Assembly (NCBI RefSeq): GCF_017051705.1
Contig: NZ_JAFIDJ010000001.1
Span: forward strand, 558,001 to 622,000
Origin: Algoriphagus lutimaris
Lineage (GTDB): Bacteria > Bacteroidota > Bacteroidia > Cytophagales > Cyclobacteriaceae
Direction of reading: 5' to 3'
DNA length: 64,000 nt
Of this stretch, positions 9,074 through 18,446 are shown one piece after another. A program made the position numbers and the translations under genes. Under the pieces are notes generated by a model. That model saw only the letters and a list, made by a program, of their open reading frames with translations. It had not been told where the DNA came from and searched no databases. Position 1 is the stretch's first letter. The number at the start of each line of letters is the position of its first letter.

Positions 9074-9172
9074 TAAAAACAGGGCGAGATTTTTAGAATT
9101 ACTTTTTCAAAGAGAATTTCCTTTTGGGAGGCAGAAAGTTGATGAGGTGTATTAGAAAGAAGGAAGGTGAAC

Positions 9173-9210
9173 AAAAAAAAACGTGTTAAAGCTGTTTTGC
9201 CTTAACACGT
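9173..9210 (-). terminator. Intrinsic terminator of the sulfatase gene
   Basis: A 9-bp perfect stem, ACGTGTTAA (9181-9189) with TTAACACGT (9202-9210), is followed on the minus strand by eight Ts (9173-9180). It lies 35 bp behind the sulfatase stop codon. Confidence 0.88.
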
Positions 9211-9244
9211 CATTTATATTTTTTACTTAGAATCTCTTCGTTCC

Positions 9245-10651
9245 TTAGTTCTTTTCAATTCTCTTTTCCAATTGAGTAGGTCCAAATGACATTTGCGATT
9301 GATGTGTCTGTATCAAGGCTTGAATTTCTTCAATGATTTGATTGTTTTCAGAAGCGATATTAAACCTCTCGGAAGGATCATGTGCCAGATTAAAGAGTTG
9401 AAGGGTATCCAGTTTTTCGACTTTTGCCGGATAGCCCATGGGGTTGTTTTTGTAAAAATAGAGTTTGTAATCCCCTTTTCTTACAGCAAATAATCTATCT
9501 CCATGGTAATAAAATAGTTCATTTCTTGGAGTTTCATCCTTTCCTGCCAATACAGGGCTTAAGTCAAACCCATCATATACTCGATCGTTTGGTTTGACTG
9601 TATTGGATAAACTGCAAAAGGTAGGTAATAAATCCAGGGTACTTCCTATTTTTGAAACAACCCCTGGTTGCACATTTCCGGGGCCCCAAATGATGGTGGG
9701 CACACGAACTCCACCTTCATAACTAGTACCCTTTCCCCCGAAAAGGCCTCCATTGCTTCCTCCCTGTTCATTGTAGACAAGCCAAGGACCATTGTCTGAA
9801 GTAAAGACCACGTAAGTGTTGGTATCTAAGCCTTCTTTTTTAAGTGTCGTTAGGATCTGACCCACGCTCCAATCAATTTCCTCAATAACATCTCCATATA
9901 ATCCTCTCTCACTGCTTCCTAAGAATCCTTGGCTTGCAAATAATGGCACATGGGGGAGAGAGTGAGCCAGATATATAAAGAAGGGTTGGTCTTTATTCTC
10001 TTGGATGTATTGTATGGCTTCTTCTGTATAGCGTTTGGTGATCGTATTTTGGTTGGCAGGCCTTTCCACAATCTCCGTATCCCTCATCAGAGGAACGTTG
10101 AAATAATTGTATTTTGGATTTGCGAAGGCCTCTTTAGCGGAAACATCGTTGATTCGGTCCATGTCATTGCTATATGGGATACCAAAGTAAGAGTCGAATC
10201 CATGGTTCGTGGGGAGGTAGGGGGGAAGATGACCCAAGTGCCATTTCCCGATAGCTTTGGTGGCATAGCCAGAAGTTTTTAGCAAGGTTGCGATGGTGTT
10301 TTCAGAACTTGGAAGTCCTCCATCCGAGTCTGGAAATAGAACCCTTCTGGTATTGCTATACATACCTGTCCTTACCGGAAGTCTTCCCGTCATAATTGCG
10401 GAACGGCTGGGGGTACAGACATTTGCTGCCACATAGAAATTGGTCCACTTTTGTCCCTCCATGGCCATTTGATCCAGGTTTGGGGTTTTGATGGTCGGAT
10501 GTCCAAAAACTCCCACATCTCCATACCCTTGGTCATCGGTGAAAATGATGATGAAATTAGGTTTTTTGTTTTGGGCGTAAATGAAATCTGAAGTATAAAG
10601 GACAGTAAAAAGTGAAAGGATTAACAGCTTAATTTTAAAAGAAGATTTCAT
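9245..10651 (-). CDS. Secreted type I sulfatase
   Basis: Sulfatases of this family hydrolyse sulfate esters using a formylglycine made from a Cys in C-x-P-x-R. Here the motif is C79-T-P-S-R-S-A-I-M-T-G-R, the full signature for FGE-type maturation. The metal ligands D39-D40 are in the usual F-T-D-D-Q-G-Y-G-D context, and G-K-W-H-L-G and S-D-N-G-P follow in the expected order. The chosen ATG at 10651 gives 468 residues with a clean signal peptide ending ...F-I-Y-A-Q. An in-frame ATG 29 codons upstream would add a polar leader that spoils the signal. It probably acts in the periplasm or outside the cell on sulfated glycans. The gene is monocistronic with its own terminator. Substrate specificity cannot be read from the sequence, and no glycoside hydrolase is adjacent. 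Confidence 0.92.
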   Translation of the reverse strand: MKSSFKIKLLILSLFTVLYTSDFIYAQNKKPNFIIIFTDDQGYGDVGVFGHPTIKTPNLDQMAMEGQKWTNFYVAANVCTPSRSAIMTGRLPVRTGMYSNTRRVLFPDSDGGLPSSENTIATLLKTSGYATKAIGKWHLGHLPPYLPTNHGFDSYFGIPYSNDMDRINDVSAKEAFANPKYNYFNVPLMRDTEIVERPANQNTITKRYTEEAIQYIQENKDQPFFIYLAHSLPHVPLFASQGFLGSSERGLYGDVIEEIDWSVGQILTTLKKEGLDTNTYVVFTSDNGPWLVYNEQGGSNGGLFGGKGTSYEGGVRVPTIIWGPGNVQPGVVSKIGSTLDLLPTFCSLSNTVKPNDRVYDGFDLSPVLAGKDETPRNELFYYHGDRLFAVRKGDYKLYFYKNNPMGYPAKVEKLDTLQLFNLAHDPSERFNIASENNQIIEEIQALIQTHQSQMSFGPTQLEKRIEKN

Positions 10652-10990
10652 AGTTGAAAATTTGGCTATGTGTTGGGTTGAATCTTGGAAAGATAAGGAA
10701 TAAGGACTGAAATAACCCTTAAGTAAGCTTTCTATCACAAAATATTGGTTTTAGTAATTTTTTTTTCCGATTAAGAACTGAGTCATTTTTAAGTTGAAAT
10801 GCATTTTTATAAAGGTGAAATTTAGATATTATGGGGGTGAAAATTAGAGCGGGAAATTTTCAATGTTTTTCCTTTAATATTAAAAGGTTTTGGGGTTTTT
10901 AATTTAAAATTAACCCGATAATTTACCTGTTATTAAAGAAGAAAACATTCAAACTCTTTTTTTGATTAACTTTATTGTAATCCCTCAAAA
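10652..10990. other. Divergent intergenic region, sulfatase / hybrid kinase
   Basis: These 339 bp separate divergent genes and must hold both promoters. The sequence is AT-rich with no coding potential. A near-consensus -7 element for the kinase, TAACTTTA, lies at about 10967-10974 (7 of 8 matches). I see no convincing operator, terminator or RNA element. Confidence 0.5.
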
Positions 10991-13900
10991 ATGATGAATA
11001 TCCCATCTCTACTCGGAGATAGTTCCAGAATAAACTCATTGAAGAGTTACCAGATTTTATCTTCTGAAAAAGAGAAAGAATTTGATGGAATTGCAAAGCT
11101 TGCCAGTAGGTTATGTAATGTGCCGGTTGGTTTGATATATTTTTTTGAAGAGAAAAAGACGTTTATTAAATCAGTGTTTGGAAGTATTAATGCGATAGAA
11201 TCACTGGATTTGACCCCTTGGTTTGATGTTCACCAAGAAGCTTCGTTTATCTCTTTTAGTTCCAGCGACAAAAATTTTCCTTCCACATTAAGAGAAAGAG
11301 GTTTTGAATATTATGCTGCATGTCCAATAAAGGATGAGGATGGGTATGTTTTAGGGGCATTGGCAATTTTGAATCACCAGATGGTTGAGATCAATGAAGA
11401 TCAAAAATCCAATTTGATGACACTGTTTGGAGGGTTACTGAGTTTATTGAAGGATAGAAAAAAGAATATTGAACTGGATCATTTTGAAAAGTTATTCCAG
11501 TTATCCTCAGATTTGGTATGTCTGGCGGGAGTGGATGGTTTTTTTAAAAAAGTCAGTCCTTCATTTAAGAAGATACTAGGTTGGGATAAGAAGACCTTGT
11601 TGACCAAATCATTTTTTGAATTAATCTATCCCGAGGATTTAGAGAAGACTCAACAAGAAATAGGAAAACTATCGGAAGGACTTCCTACCATTAATTTTAC
11701 CCATCGGTTTAACACCAATGATGGCTCATTCAAATATTTACAATGGACTGCTTCTCCAGAGCCCGAAACAGGAAGCATATTCGCTATTGGGAGAGATATC
11801 ACCAATGAGCGAATTCGGGAATTAAAGCTGGCTGAAAGTGAAGAGAAACTGAGAGTTTTCTTCGAAAATTCTCAAGGTTTGATGTGCACCCATGATTTAA
11901 AGGGGGATTTTCTTTCTGTAAATTCTTCAGGCGCAGGCATTTTAGGATATACTGTTGAGGAGGTGCTTTCTTTAAGTTTATTTGACATCGTTCCGGAGGA
12001 AAGGCATCCTGAAATTTATGGGTATTTGAAGGCAATTACCACCCATGGTAAAGCCAGTGGTCAAATGATTACCAGGCATAAAAATGGAACTCTCCGGACC
12101 TGGTTATTCAATAATGTTCTTGAGAAAAGTGGGGTTGACCATTCATTATATGTTATCGGTAATGCAATAGATATCACCACAAGGGCAAAGCTGGAAGAAG
12201 ACCTCAAAGAGACTAAACAATTGCTTGAGGAGACAGGAAAAGTAGCCAAAGTAGGAGGCTGGGATTTTGATATTGTTAATCAAAAAATATCCTGGACACC
12301 TGTTACAAAAATGATTCATGAAGTTCCTGATGACTTCGTACCAGATTTGAATAAAGGAATAGGATTTTATAAAGAGGGAGAGAGTCGATACAAGATCACC
12401 AAAGCCTTGGAAGAAGCTATTCAACATGGTACCCCATGGAGTTTGGATTTGCAATTGATTACCCATAAAGGAAAAGAAATTTGGGTGAGAGCAATTGGAA
12501 AACCAGAATTTCAAAATGGGGAATGTGTCAGGTTGTTTGGGACTTTTCAAGATATTGATGAAACCAAAAGAGCAGAATTGGAGGCATCTAGGGCGAGAAA
12601 AGTATTGGATGATGTGTTTAATGCCTCTTCGGAAGTGAGTGTGATCGCTACAGATTTAGAAGGGGTGATTACAGTGTTCAATAAGGGAGCAGAAAAAATG
12701 TTGGGCTATACTTCTGACGAAATGGTTGGAAAGCATACTCTAAGAATCATTCATTCTCAAGAGGAGGTGGAGAAAGCGGCTTTAGAACTTTCAGAGGAAT
12801 TTGGAAGGCCTATTTCCGGATTCGAAACCTTTATAGCTAGACCGGAAAGAGATGGTTCAGAACAAAGAGATTGGACCTATATTCGAAAAGATGGAGAAGA
12901 GCGTTTGGTTTCTTTGGTCGTCACTCCCATCAAAGACCCCGACCAGATTAGTATCGGTTATTTGGGAATTGCGATTGATTTCACAGAAAAAAGGAATATT
13001 GAAATTGATCTGATTAATGAAAAAAGTCGGCTAGCAGCATTTGTAAAGCATACACCGGCAGCGGTATCCATGTTAGATAATAACATGAGATATATTGCTG
13101 TGAGTAATAGATGGGAGGAGGAGTACCACTATAAAGAGGAAGAGGTTTTAGGCAATTCCCATTATGCGCTCTTTAGTGAGCTGATGAATGAAGATAGAAT
13201 CGCTAATTATAATCGGGTTTTAAGTGGTGAAGTTTTAACCAATAAAGAAGAGAAAATCCTATTTCCTGGAGAAACTGAACCTAGATATATATCCTGGGAG
13301 ATGAGGCCTTGGTACCTTCACAATGGAGAAATTGGAGGGATGATGGTCTTTACGCAAAATATCACTTCGTTGATTGCTCAGCGGGAAGAACTCAAACAGG
13401 CCAAGTTACAGGCAGAGGAAGGAAGTAAAGCCAAATCTGAATTTTTGGCCAATATGAGCCATGAAATTAGGACTCCTCTCAATGGGGTAATAGGATTTAC
13501 GGACTTGGTATTGAAAACCAATTTAAATGAAACTCAACATCAATATTTATCGATCGTCAACCAGTCTGCTAATGCACTATTAAGTATCATCAATGATATT
13601 CTGGACTTTTCAAAAATTGAGGCAGGGAAGCTGGAAATAGATATTGATAAGTGTGATCTGTATGAAATGAGTTCTCAGGCGACAGATATCATCACCTACC
13701 AAATCCAAAACAAAGGCTTAGAAATGCTTTTGAATATCGGAACCGATTTACCAAGATTTATTTATGCCGATTCTGTAAGGTTAAAACAAGTGCTGGTGAA
13801 TCTACTGGGCAATGCTTCCAAGTTTACAGAAAAAGGAGAAATAGAGTTGAAAATTGAAAACCTTCATTCAGACGGTGATTTTAATCGAATTCGGTTTTCT

Positions 13901-15340
13901 GTTCGAGATACTGGGATTGGCATTAATGCCACAAAACAGAAAAAGATATTTGAAGCATTTTCTCAGGAAGATAGTTCCACTACAAAAAAATACGGGGGAA
14001 CAGGCCTTGGCTTGACCATATCCAATAGCCTTTTAGGGTTGATGGGATCAAAATTGCAATTGGTATCTGAAGTTGGAAAAGGAAGTACATTTTTCTTTGA
14101 CGTTACCTTCAAAACAGAACCAGGAGAGGCAGAAGAATGGTTTGATGTGGATAAAATTAAAAATGTATTGGTTGTGGATGATAATGACAATAATAGATTG
14201 ATTGTCAGTCAGATGTTATTGTTAAAGAATATTCATGCAACAGAAGCGACGAATGGCTTTGAAGCCCTTCAAATATTATCAAAAGGAGATAAGTTTGACG
14301 TAGTGTTGATGGATTACCATATGCCATTCATGGATGGCTTGGAAACCATTCGAAAGATCAAGGAAAGTTTTGTGGAAAATCTGGAAGAGATGCCAATCAT
14401 TTTGTTGCATAGCTCTTCTGATGACCAGAAAATCATACAAGCCTGCCAAGAACTAGGTGTAAAACATCGTTTAATTAAACCCCTTAAATTACAAGATTTC
14501 TATCATGCGCTTTCAAGGCTCCATACCAAGGATTTTGACATAGTAAAGGAGGTAGAAAATGATGATACTATACCGCAAGATGTGCATTATAAGGTGTTGG
14601 TAGCCGAAGATAATATGGTCAACATGATGTTGGCAGAAACTATCATCAAACGATCCTTTCCAAATGCAATTCTAATCAAGACAAAGAATGGCAAGGAGGC
14701 CTTGGATTATTGTAAGGAAGAATTTCCAGATATCATATTGATGGACGTTCAAATGCCTGAAATGAATGGGTATGAAGCAACCAGACGAATCAGGAACTTA
14801 AAAAATGGGGATCGGATACCAATTGTGGCATTGACAGCTGGTAATGTGAAGGGAGAACGTGAGAAATGTTTAGAAGCTGGAATGAATGATTTTGTGGTGA
14901 AGCCTGTAGTAGAAGAGACTCTTAATAACATTTTCCAAAAATGGCTGCCTCTACAAAAGCTTGATTCTTTAAATTCTGATGAACCGGAAAAATTCACAAA
15001 AAGTCATTATGATCAGGAGGTTCTAAATGCTTACACCGATAATAATGTGGAGATATTAAAGGGGATTTTGAAGATTGTCAAGTCAGAACTGACCACTTCT
15101 TTTGCTGATCTTAAGGAAAAATTAGTTAAAGAGGATTTGGTGGGATTGAAGGAGGCAGGACATAAGCTTTATGGAACAGCAGTCTCTTCAGGGATGTTTT
15201 ATTTATCGGAAATGGCGGCTGAAATGGAAAAACTTCAATTACTTGACCAATCAGCTATACAGCATAAATTAGCTCAAATTGAAAAAGAGATAAAACTGAT
15301 CCTAAATCAAATACATTCTCAGGAAGATGCTATTGGGTAA
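10991..15340 (+). CDS. Hybrid sensor histidine kinase: GAF, five PAS, HisKA, HATPase, two receivers, Hpt
   Basis: This 1449-residue soluble phosphorelay protein has no membrane segment. Domain order by sequence: GAF-like (about 20-150), five PAS/PAC units (about 165-275, 285-400, 410-530, 540-670, 680-800), dimerisation/phosphoacceptor helix with H824 in F-L-A-N-M-S-H-E-I-R-T-P-L-N-G, and HATPase with N-box (N-L-L-G-N-A) and G-boxes (D-T-G-I-G-I, G-T-G-L-G-L). Two receivers follow, with phosphoacceptor D1108 (L-M-D-Y-H-M-P) and D1252 (L-M-D-V-Q-M-P), then a C-terminal Hpt with H1391 (A-G-H-K-L-Y-G). All catalytic residues are present, giving a complete His-Asp-His path. The signal is presumably cytoplasmic (redox, light or small ligand). 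The gene converges with a signalling operon 17 bp away, whose LytTR regulator is a plausible output. Confidence 0.93.
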   Translation: MMNIPSLLGDSSRINSLKSYQILSSEKEKEFDGIAKLASRLCNVPVGLIYFFEEKKTFIKSVFGSINAIESLDLTPWFDVHQEASFISFSSSDKNFPSTLRERGFEYYAACPIKDEDGYVLGALAILNHQMVEINEDQKSNLMTLFGGLLSLLKDRKKNIELDHFEKLFQLSSDLVCLAGVDGFFKKVSPSFKKILGWDKKTLLTKSFFELIYPEDLEKTQQEIGKLSEGLPTINFTHRFNTNDGSFKYLQWTASPEPETGSIFAIGRDITNERIRELKLAESEEKLRVFFENSQGLMCTHDLKGDFLSVNSSGAGILGYTVEEVLSLSLFDIVPEERHPEIYGYLKAITTHGKASGQMITRHKNGTLRTWLFNNVLEKSGVDHSLYVIGNAIDITTRAKLEEDLKETKQLLEETGKVAKVGGWDFDIVNQKISWTPVTKMIHEVPDDFVPDLNKGIGFYKEGESRYKITKALEEAIQHGTPWSLDLQLITHKGKEIWVRAIGKPEFQNGECVRLFGTFQDIDETKRAELEASRARKVLDDVFNASSEVSVIATDLEGVITVFNKGAEKMLGYTSDEMVGKHTLRIIHSQEEVEKAALELSEEFGRPISGFETFIARPERDGSEQRDWTYIRKDGEERLVSLVVTPIKDPDQISIGYLGIAIDFTEKRNIEIDLINEKSRLAAFVKHTPAAVSMLDNNMRYIAVSNRWEEEYHYKEEEVLGNSHYALFSELMNEDRIANYNRVLSGEVLTNKEEKILFPGETEPRYISWEMRPWYLHNGEIGGMMVFTQNITSLIAQREELKQAKLQAEEGSKAKSEFLANMSHEIRTPLNGVIGFTDLVLKTNLNETQHQYLSIVNQSANALLSIINDILDFSKIEAGKLEIDIDKCDLYEMSSQATDIITYQIQNKGLEMLLNIGTDLPRFIYADSVRLKQVLVNLLGNASKFTEKGEIELKIENLHSDGDFNRIRFSVRDTGIGINATKQKKIFEAFSQEDSSTTKKYGGTGLGLTISNSLLGLMGSKLQLVSEVGKGSTFFFDVTFKTEPGEAEEWFDVDKIKNVLVVDDNDNNRLIVSQMLLLKNIHATEATNGFEALQILSKGDKFDVVLMDYHMPFMDGLETIRKIKESFVENLEEMPIILLHSSSDDQKIIQACQELGVKHRLIKPLKLQDFYHALSRLHTKDFDIVKEVENDDTIPQDVHYKVLVAEDNMVNMMLAETIIKRSFPNAILIKTKNGKEALDYCKEEFPDIILMDVQMPEMNGYEATRRIRNLKNGDRIPIVALTAGNVKGEREKCLEAGMNDFVVKPVVEETLNNIFQKWLPLQKLDSLNSDEPEKFTKSHYDQEVLNAYTDNNVEILKGILKIVKSELTTSFADLKEKLVKEDLVGLKEAGHKLYGTAVSSGMFYLSEMAAEMEKLQLLDQSAIQHKLAQIEKEIKLILNQIHSQEDAIG

Positions 15341-15357
15341 ACCTATAATCTCAATCC

Positions 15358-16068
15358 TTAAATCAAGTTTAGTTTTCCCATAAGTTCTCCTCGCTTGGAT
15401 CTACTGATTGGGATTACTGATTTATGAATCAGTACCGTATTATCCTGTATATCTATGATTTTTTTTAGGTTGATAATATAAGATCGGTGAACCTGAAAAA
15501 AAGTATCTGATGGAAGTTTTTCTTTTAATTTTGTCAATGAAGTATGTACTTTATAATCAGTGTTTTCCAGTTTGATCCGTACATAATCTCCACTAGCTTC
15601 AACGAGATCAATTTCGTCGGTATTGATTTTTATGAGGCGCTTGTCAATATTGATGAATAATTGATTTTTACTGGCCTTTGACTTTTTAGGATTACTAGTA
15701 TTTGAACTTCCTGATTCAAGTAATTTAGAAACCTTTTTGACAGATTTTTTAAATCGATCAGCATCTATGGGCTTCGTTAAAAAATCAATGATACTTTCAT
15801 ATTCAAATGCTTTAAGCGCAGAATTCTGATCAGAAGTGGTCAATATGACATAGGGAGAGCTTTTTAAGGTTTGGATAAAATCAAACCCTGTAAAACCAGG
15901 CATGTGGACGTCCAAAAAAATCAGGTCTACATCTTCCTTATTGAGGAACCGAAAAGCATCCATCGCATTCGAAAAATTACCTACTACTTCTACACCAGGC
16001 TCTTTTTCACATAAAAAGTTTAATATTTCTCTTGACACATTTTCATCGTCAACAATAATGCAAGTCAT
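15358..16068 (-). CDS. LytTR-family response regulator
   Basis: This 236-residue DNA-binding regulator has an N-terminal receiver with acidic pocket V-D-D-E, phosphoacceptor D53 in F-L-D-V-H-M-P-G, and the conserved Lys in F-L-T-K-P-I-D. A C-terminal LytTR domain (about 135-235) has the typical V-E-A-S-G-D-Y-V, F-F-Q-V-H-R-S-Y-I-I-N and S-R segments. It is the last gene of the four-gene operon and starts 2 bp after the Hpt gene stop, indicating tight coupling. It is the only DNA-binding protein of the group and so the likely transcriptional output of the phosphorelay formed with the Hpt, the CheY-like receiver and perhaps the hybrid kinase opposite. Target promoters are unknown. Confidence 0.92.
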   Translation of the reverse strand: MTCIIVDDENVSREILNFLCEKEPGVEVVGNFSNAMDAFRFLNKEDVDLIFLDVHMPGFTGFDFIQTLKSSPYVILTTSDQNSALKAFEYESIIDFLTKPIDADRFKKSVKKVSKLLESGSSNTSNPKKSKASKNQLFINIDKRLIKINTDEIDLVEASGDYVRIKLENTDYKVHTSLTKLKEKLPSDTFFQVHRSYIINLKKIIDIQDNTVLIHKSVIPISRSKRGELMGKLNLI

Positions 16069-16070
16069 GT

Positions 16071-16394
16071 CTACTCTGGTCGTTCAGGTAGAAATTTAAG
16101 TATTTTAGCTACTATATCCTGAAATTCTTCTTGAAAATTTAGTTTTCCCGATCGTAATGCAAATTCATGCTTTTCAGTGACATTTAGAGCGTTTTGCATT
16201 TGGAAAAAGGCAATTTTATGTTTGATTCGATGTACCGTTTCAGATGCCCAGAAATAATTATTGGAGTTGATTGCCTGCTGATAAGTATTATACTCCATTG
16301 GCAACTCCTCTATTAAAAGCTTCAGGATCTTTTTTTCAAATAATTTATTTCCACAGGATAACTCTTTGAGATAGTGTAAAGATGGCCTTTCCAT
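16071..16394 (-). CDS. Stand-alone Hpt (histidine phosphotransfer) protein
   Basis: This 107-residue all-helical protein contains S-E-T-V-H55-R-I-K-H-K-I, which fits the Hpt core (A-H-x-L-K-G) with H55 as phosphoacceptor and K58 as the conserved basic neighbour. The usual small residue after Lys is replaced by His, so the match is somewhat diverged. A stand-alone Hpt normally shuttles phosphate between two receivers; here the obvious partners are the CheY-like protein and the LytTR regulator of the same operon. It lies 11 bp after the preceding gene and 2 bp before the LytTR gene. Confidence 0.75.
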   Translation of the reverse strand: MERPSLHYLKELSCGNKLFEKKILKLLIEELPMEYNTYQQAINSNNYFWASETVHRIKHKIAFFQMQNALNVTEKHEFALRSGKLNFQEEFQDIVAKILKFLPERPE

Positions 16395-16405
16395 AATTAT
16401 GCTAT

Positions 16406-16831
16406 TTAAAGATAGGGTATTACCGAAGGCACCTCACTTAAATTTTGTAATGCCTTTTTGGAAATGGCCAGATTAAACTCCTGAATGGGATCTGTTCGTT
16501 CAGGAACTGTTTTTTTTTCTGATGGCATTGATTTCTGATCAATGGAGAATGCAAAAATCCAAGATTTTGGGTCTTTGATATGAACGACCTTGACGATACC
16601 TAAGTGTTGTTTAAATTCTACTATGGTTTTAAGAATAAAATCTTTGAAAACTCCAGAAATAAAATTGGGATCCCCTTTGATCATGGGAAGTGTTGGGTCC
16701 AATAGAAATCGGAAGGAAGCCTGCCCCCCTAATTCAGTTATCAAGGAATGAATCAAATCATAGCTATCTATGATTTGATCATTATTAGCAAATCCAGAGA
16801 AGGTTATATACAAGTCGTTTGGATTTGTCAT
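16406..16831 (-). CDS. Degenerate stand-alone HATPase-like protein
   Basis: This 141-residue protein has no strong annotation by eye, but its middle aligns with a histidine-kinase ATPase domain. L-P-M-I-K-G-D54-P-N-F-I-S-G-V-F-K-D-F-I-L-K68-T-I covers the N-box region, W-I-F-A-F-S-I-D covers the segment before the G1 box, and L121-A-I-S-K-K-A-L-Q-N resembles the end of the G2 box (usually G-L-A-I-x-K-K-I-V). The N-box Asn is Lys68, the G1 D-x-G-x-G motif is absent, the glycines before L-A-I-S are missing, and the ATP lid is replaced by a short polar stretch. No HisKA helix precedes it. It therefore should not bind ATP normally and is probably an adaptor or inhibitor in the phosphorelay. The fold assignment is inference from motif spacing. 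Confidence 0.6.
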   Translation of the reverse strand: MTNPNDLYITFSGFANNDQIIDSYDLIHSLITELGGQASFRFLLDPTLPMIKGDPNFISGVFKDFILKTIVEFKQHLGIVKVVHIKDPKSWIFAFSIDQKSMPSEKKTVPERTDPIQEFNLAISKKALQNLSEVPSVIPYL

Positions 16832-16898
16832 ACTTGATAATGTTTTTTGATGAGGGGCAAGGCTTGGGTGACAAACAACTTACTCTCCTTTTTTGTTT

Positions 16899-17291
16899 TT
16901 ATTGGATATTTAACTTCCAATAGGTGATTAGCAACTTTACTGTTTCTTTATAAAGGTTGGGGTTCATAGGTTTGAGAATAAAACTCGAGATTCCATTTTC
17001 ATAGCTCATGTTAATGTCTTGGGGATCATTGGAAGTGGTAAAAGCAACGGTTCTTATATTTTTCAGATTAGAAATGGATTTAAGTTCTTTCAGAAAATCA
17101 ATTCCGTTCTGACCAGGCATTTTGATGTCGATTAAAATCAGATCGGGTACTATGTTTTCATTTTTCAAAAGGAGGATTCCTTCCTTGCCATGATTAGCTA
17201 TAGTCAAGTCAATCTTGAGACCCAGTATTTCGATGGTCCTTTGAAATCTGAGTTGCTCCAATAAAACATCTTCTAATAACAAGACTTTCAC
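16899..17291 (-). CDS. CheY-like single-domain response regulator
   Basis: This 130-residue protein is a receiver with no output domain. The acidic pocket E7-D8 follows the first strand (V-L-L-L-E-D), D55 is the phosphoacceptor in I-L-I-D-I-K-M-P-G, the Thr/Ser switch lies in V-A-F-T-T-S, and Lys is in F-I-L-K-P-M. It is the first gene of the operon, 67 bp before the pseudo-HATPase gene. Such proteins pass phosphate to an Hpt or act by binding a partner. The Hpt and LytTR genes downstream make a relay CheY-like to Hpt to LytTR plausible. Confidence 0.9.
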   Translation of the reverse strand: MKVLLLEDVLLEQLRFQRTIEILGLKIDLTIANHGKEGILLLKNENIVPDLILIDIKMPGQNGIDFLKELKSISNLKNIRTVAFTTSNDPQDINMSYENGISSFILKPMNPNLYKETVKLLITYWKLNIQ

Positions 17292-17484
17292 ATCCTTTTT
17301 TCTTCAAATTTCATTATTTCCTATCCATGAAATTGAAAGAATCGTTCACACCGAATTACCTATCGATGAAATGCAGCTATCTATAGACGGATGGATTTGA
17401 AAAAAATGAAAATCTTTGTTTAATGGGGCATGAAGGGGTTTCTAAAAAAAATAGAACGAAGGAATGCCTCAAAATATAAGTGGT

Positions 17485-17517
17485 GCAAACCTAAAAAAAT
17501 AGCATAGATAGGTTTGC
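17485..17517 (-). terminator. Hairpin behind the glycerophosphodiesterase gene
   Basis: A perfect 9-bp inverted repeat, GCAAACCTA / TAGGTTTGC, has a 15-nt loop and lies 18 bp beyond the stop codon at 17536. On the minus strand the T-run sits in the loop rather than after the stem, so it is a weak terminator or an mRNA 3'-end structure. Confidence 0.5.
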
Positions 17518-17535
17518 AAACTTTGAATAATGATA

Positions 17536-18318
17536 TCACTTGGATTGGATGAGTTCCAGCAGTAATTCCGGTTCGTCGGTGGTAATAAAGTCTGCCCCTT
17601 GTTCCAATAGCCATTTCATATCTTCCTCTTTATTGACCGTCCAGGAATTTACGGTGAGCCCTAGGTCTTGCGCTTCTTTAATCCAATGAGGGTTTTTCTT
17701 TAACACCCCAATATTGTAATCAAAACCAAAAAAACCGGCCTCTTTGAGTTCTTTTGGAGTTTTATCTCCACTTAAATAGGCAACATTCGCCTTAGGATCT
17801 GTTTCAATGGCTTTCAGTCCTCCTTCGTAGCTAAAAGTGATGTAATCCACCCATTTACTAGCTTTCATTTTTTTAACGGCTTTCACTGATTTGATCGCTA
17901 CTTCCTCCGATCTTTCCACACTTATTTTGGATGGTTTGATTTCAAAAATCAGTTTGGTGCCTTTTTGCTTTTTGCCTTCGGCAAGGTATTCTTCGACCGT
18001 CGCGAGTTTTTCACCATTTTCATGCGAGTTTTTCAACAGTTGATCATAAGTACTGGTTTCAATCGGCATTCCCATGAAGTCTGCATCATGGTTGACCACT
18101 AGGATTCCATCTGCTGTCATCCAAACATCAAATTCCGAACCCTCACAACCCAAGGACACGGCTTCATTCAAGGATGCAAGACTATTTTGTGGGTGTCCTT
18201 TTGCCTTCCAAGCGCCTCGGTGAGCAATTACTTTGTTTTGATGGAAAGATTTTTGAGCATAACTAAAAGGAGTTTGAACGAGCATTGCTAACAGGAAAAG
18301 TGCGAGGTACAACTTCAT
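17536..18318 (-). CDS. Periplasmic glycerophosphodiester phosphodiesterase
   Basis: This 260-residue enzyme hydrolyses glycerophosphodiesters to sn-glycerol-3-phosphate and an alcohol. It has a signal peptide of about 21 residues (...F-S-Y-A-Q). The GDPD signature is complete: H33-R-G at the first strand, E62-F-D64 as metal ligands, H77 in V-V-N-H-D, and E in I-F-E-I-K. The W-x-V-N motif near the C-terminus (S-W-T-V-N) and the final F-I-T-T-D-E-P complete the TIM barrel. Length is normal for the family. It is monocistronic, divergent from the deacetylase gene. Likely role: scavenging of phospholipid head groups or of glycerophosphate from outside. Confidence 0.9.
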   Translation of the reverse strand: MKLYLALFLLAMLVQTPFSYAQKSFHQNKVIAHRGAWKAKGHPQNSLASLNEAVSLGCEGSEFDVWMTADGILVVNHDADFMGMPIETSTYDQLLKNSHENGEKLATVEEYLAEGKKQKGTKLIFEIKPSKISVERSEEVAIKSVKAVKKMKASKWVDYITFSYEGGLKAIETDPKANVAYLSGDKTPKELKEAGFFGFDYNIGVLKKNPHWIKEAQDLGLTVNSWTVNKEEDMKWLLEQGADFITTDEPELLLELIQSK

Positions 18319-18446
18319 GGATGGTGATCAGTTTTTATTTCCCTAAAAATAGGTCTTCAATTAGAAAAAGGTTTCCTGTTTTTGGTTTCTTTACAAAAAC
18401 TTCATTTTAAATGTCAATTTTGAGTAGTGTATTTGTTGTGCATAGT

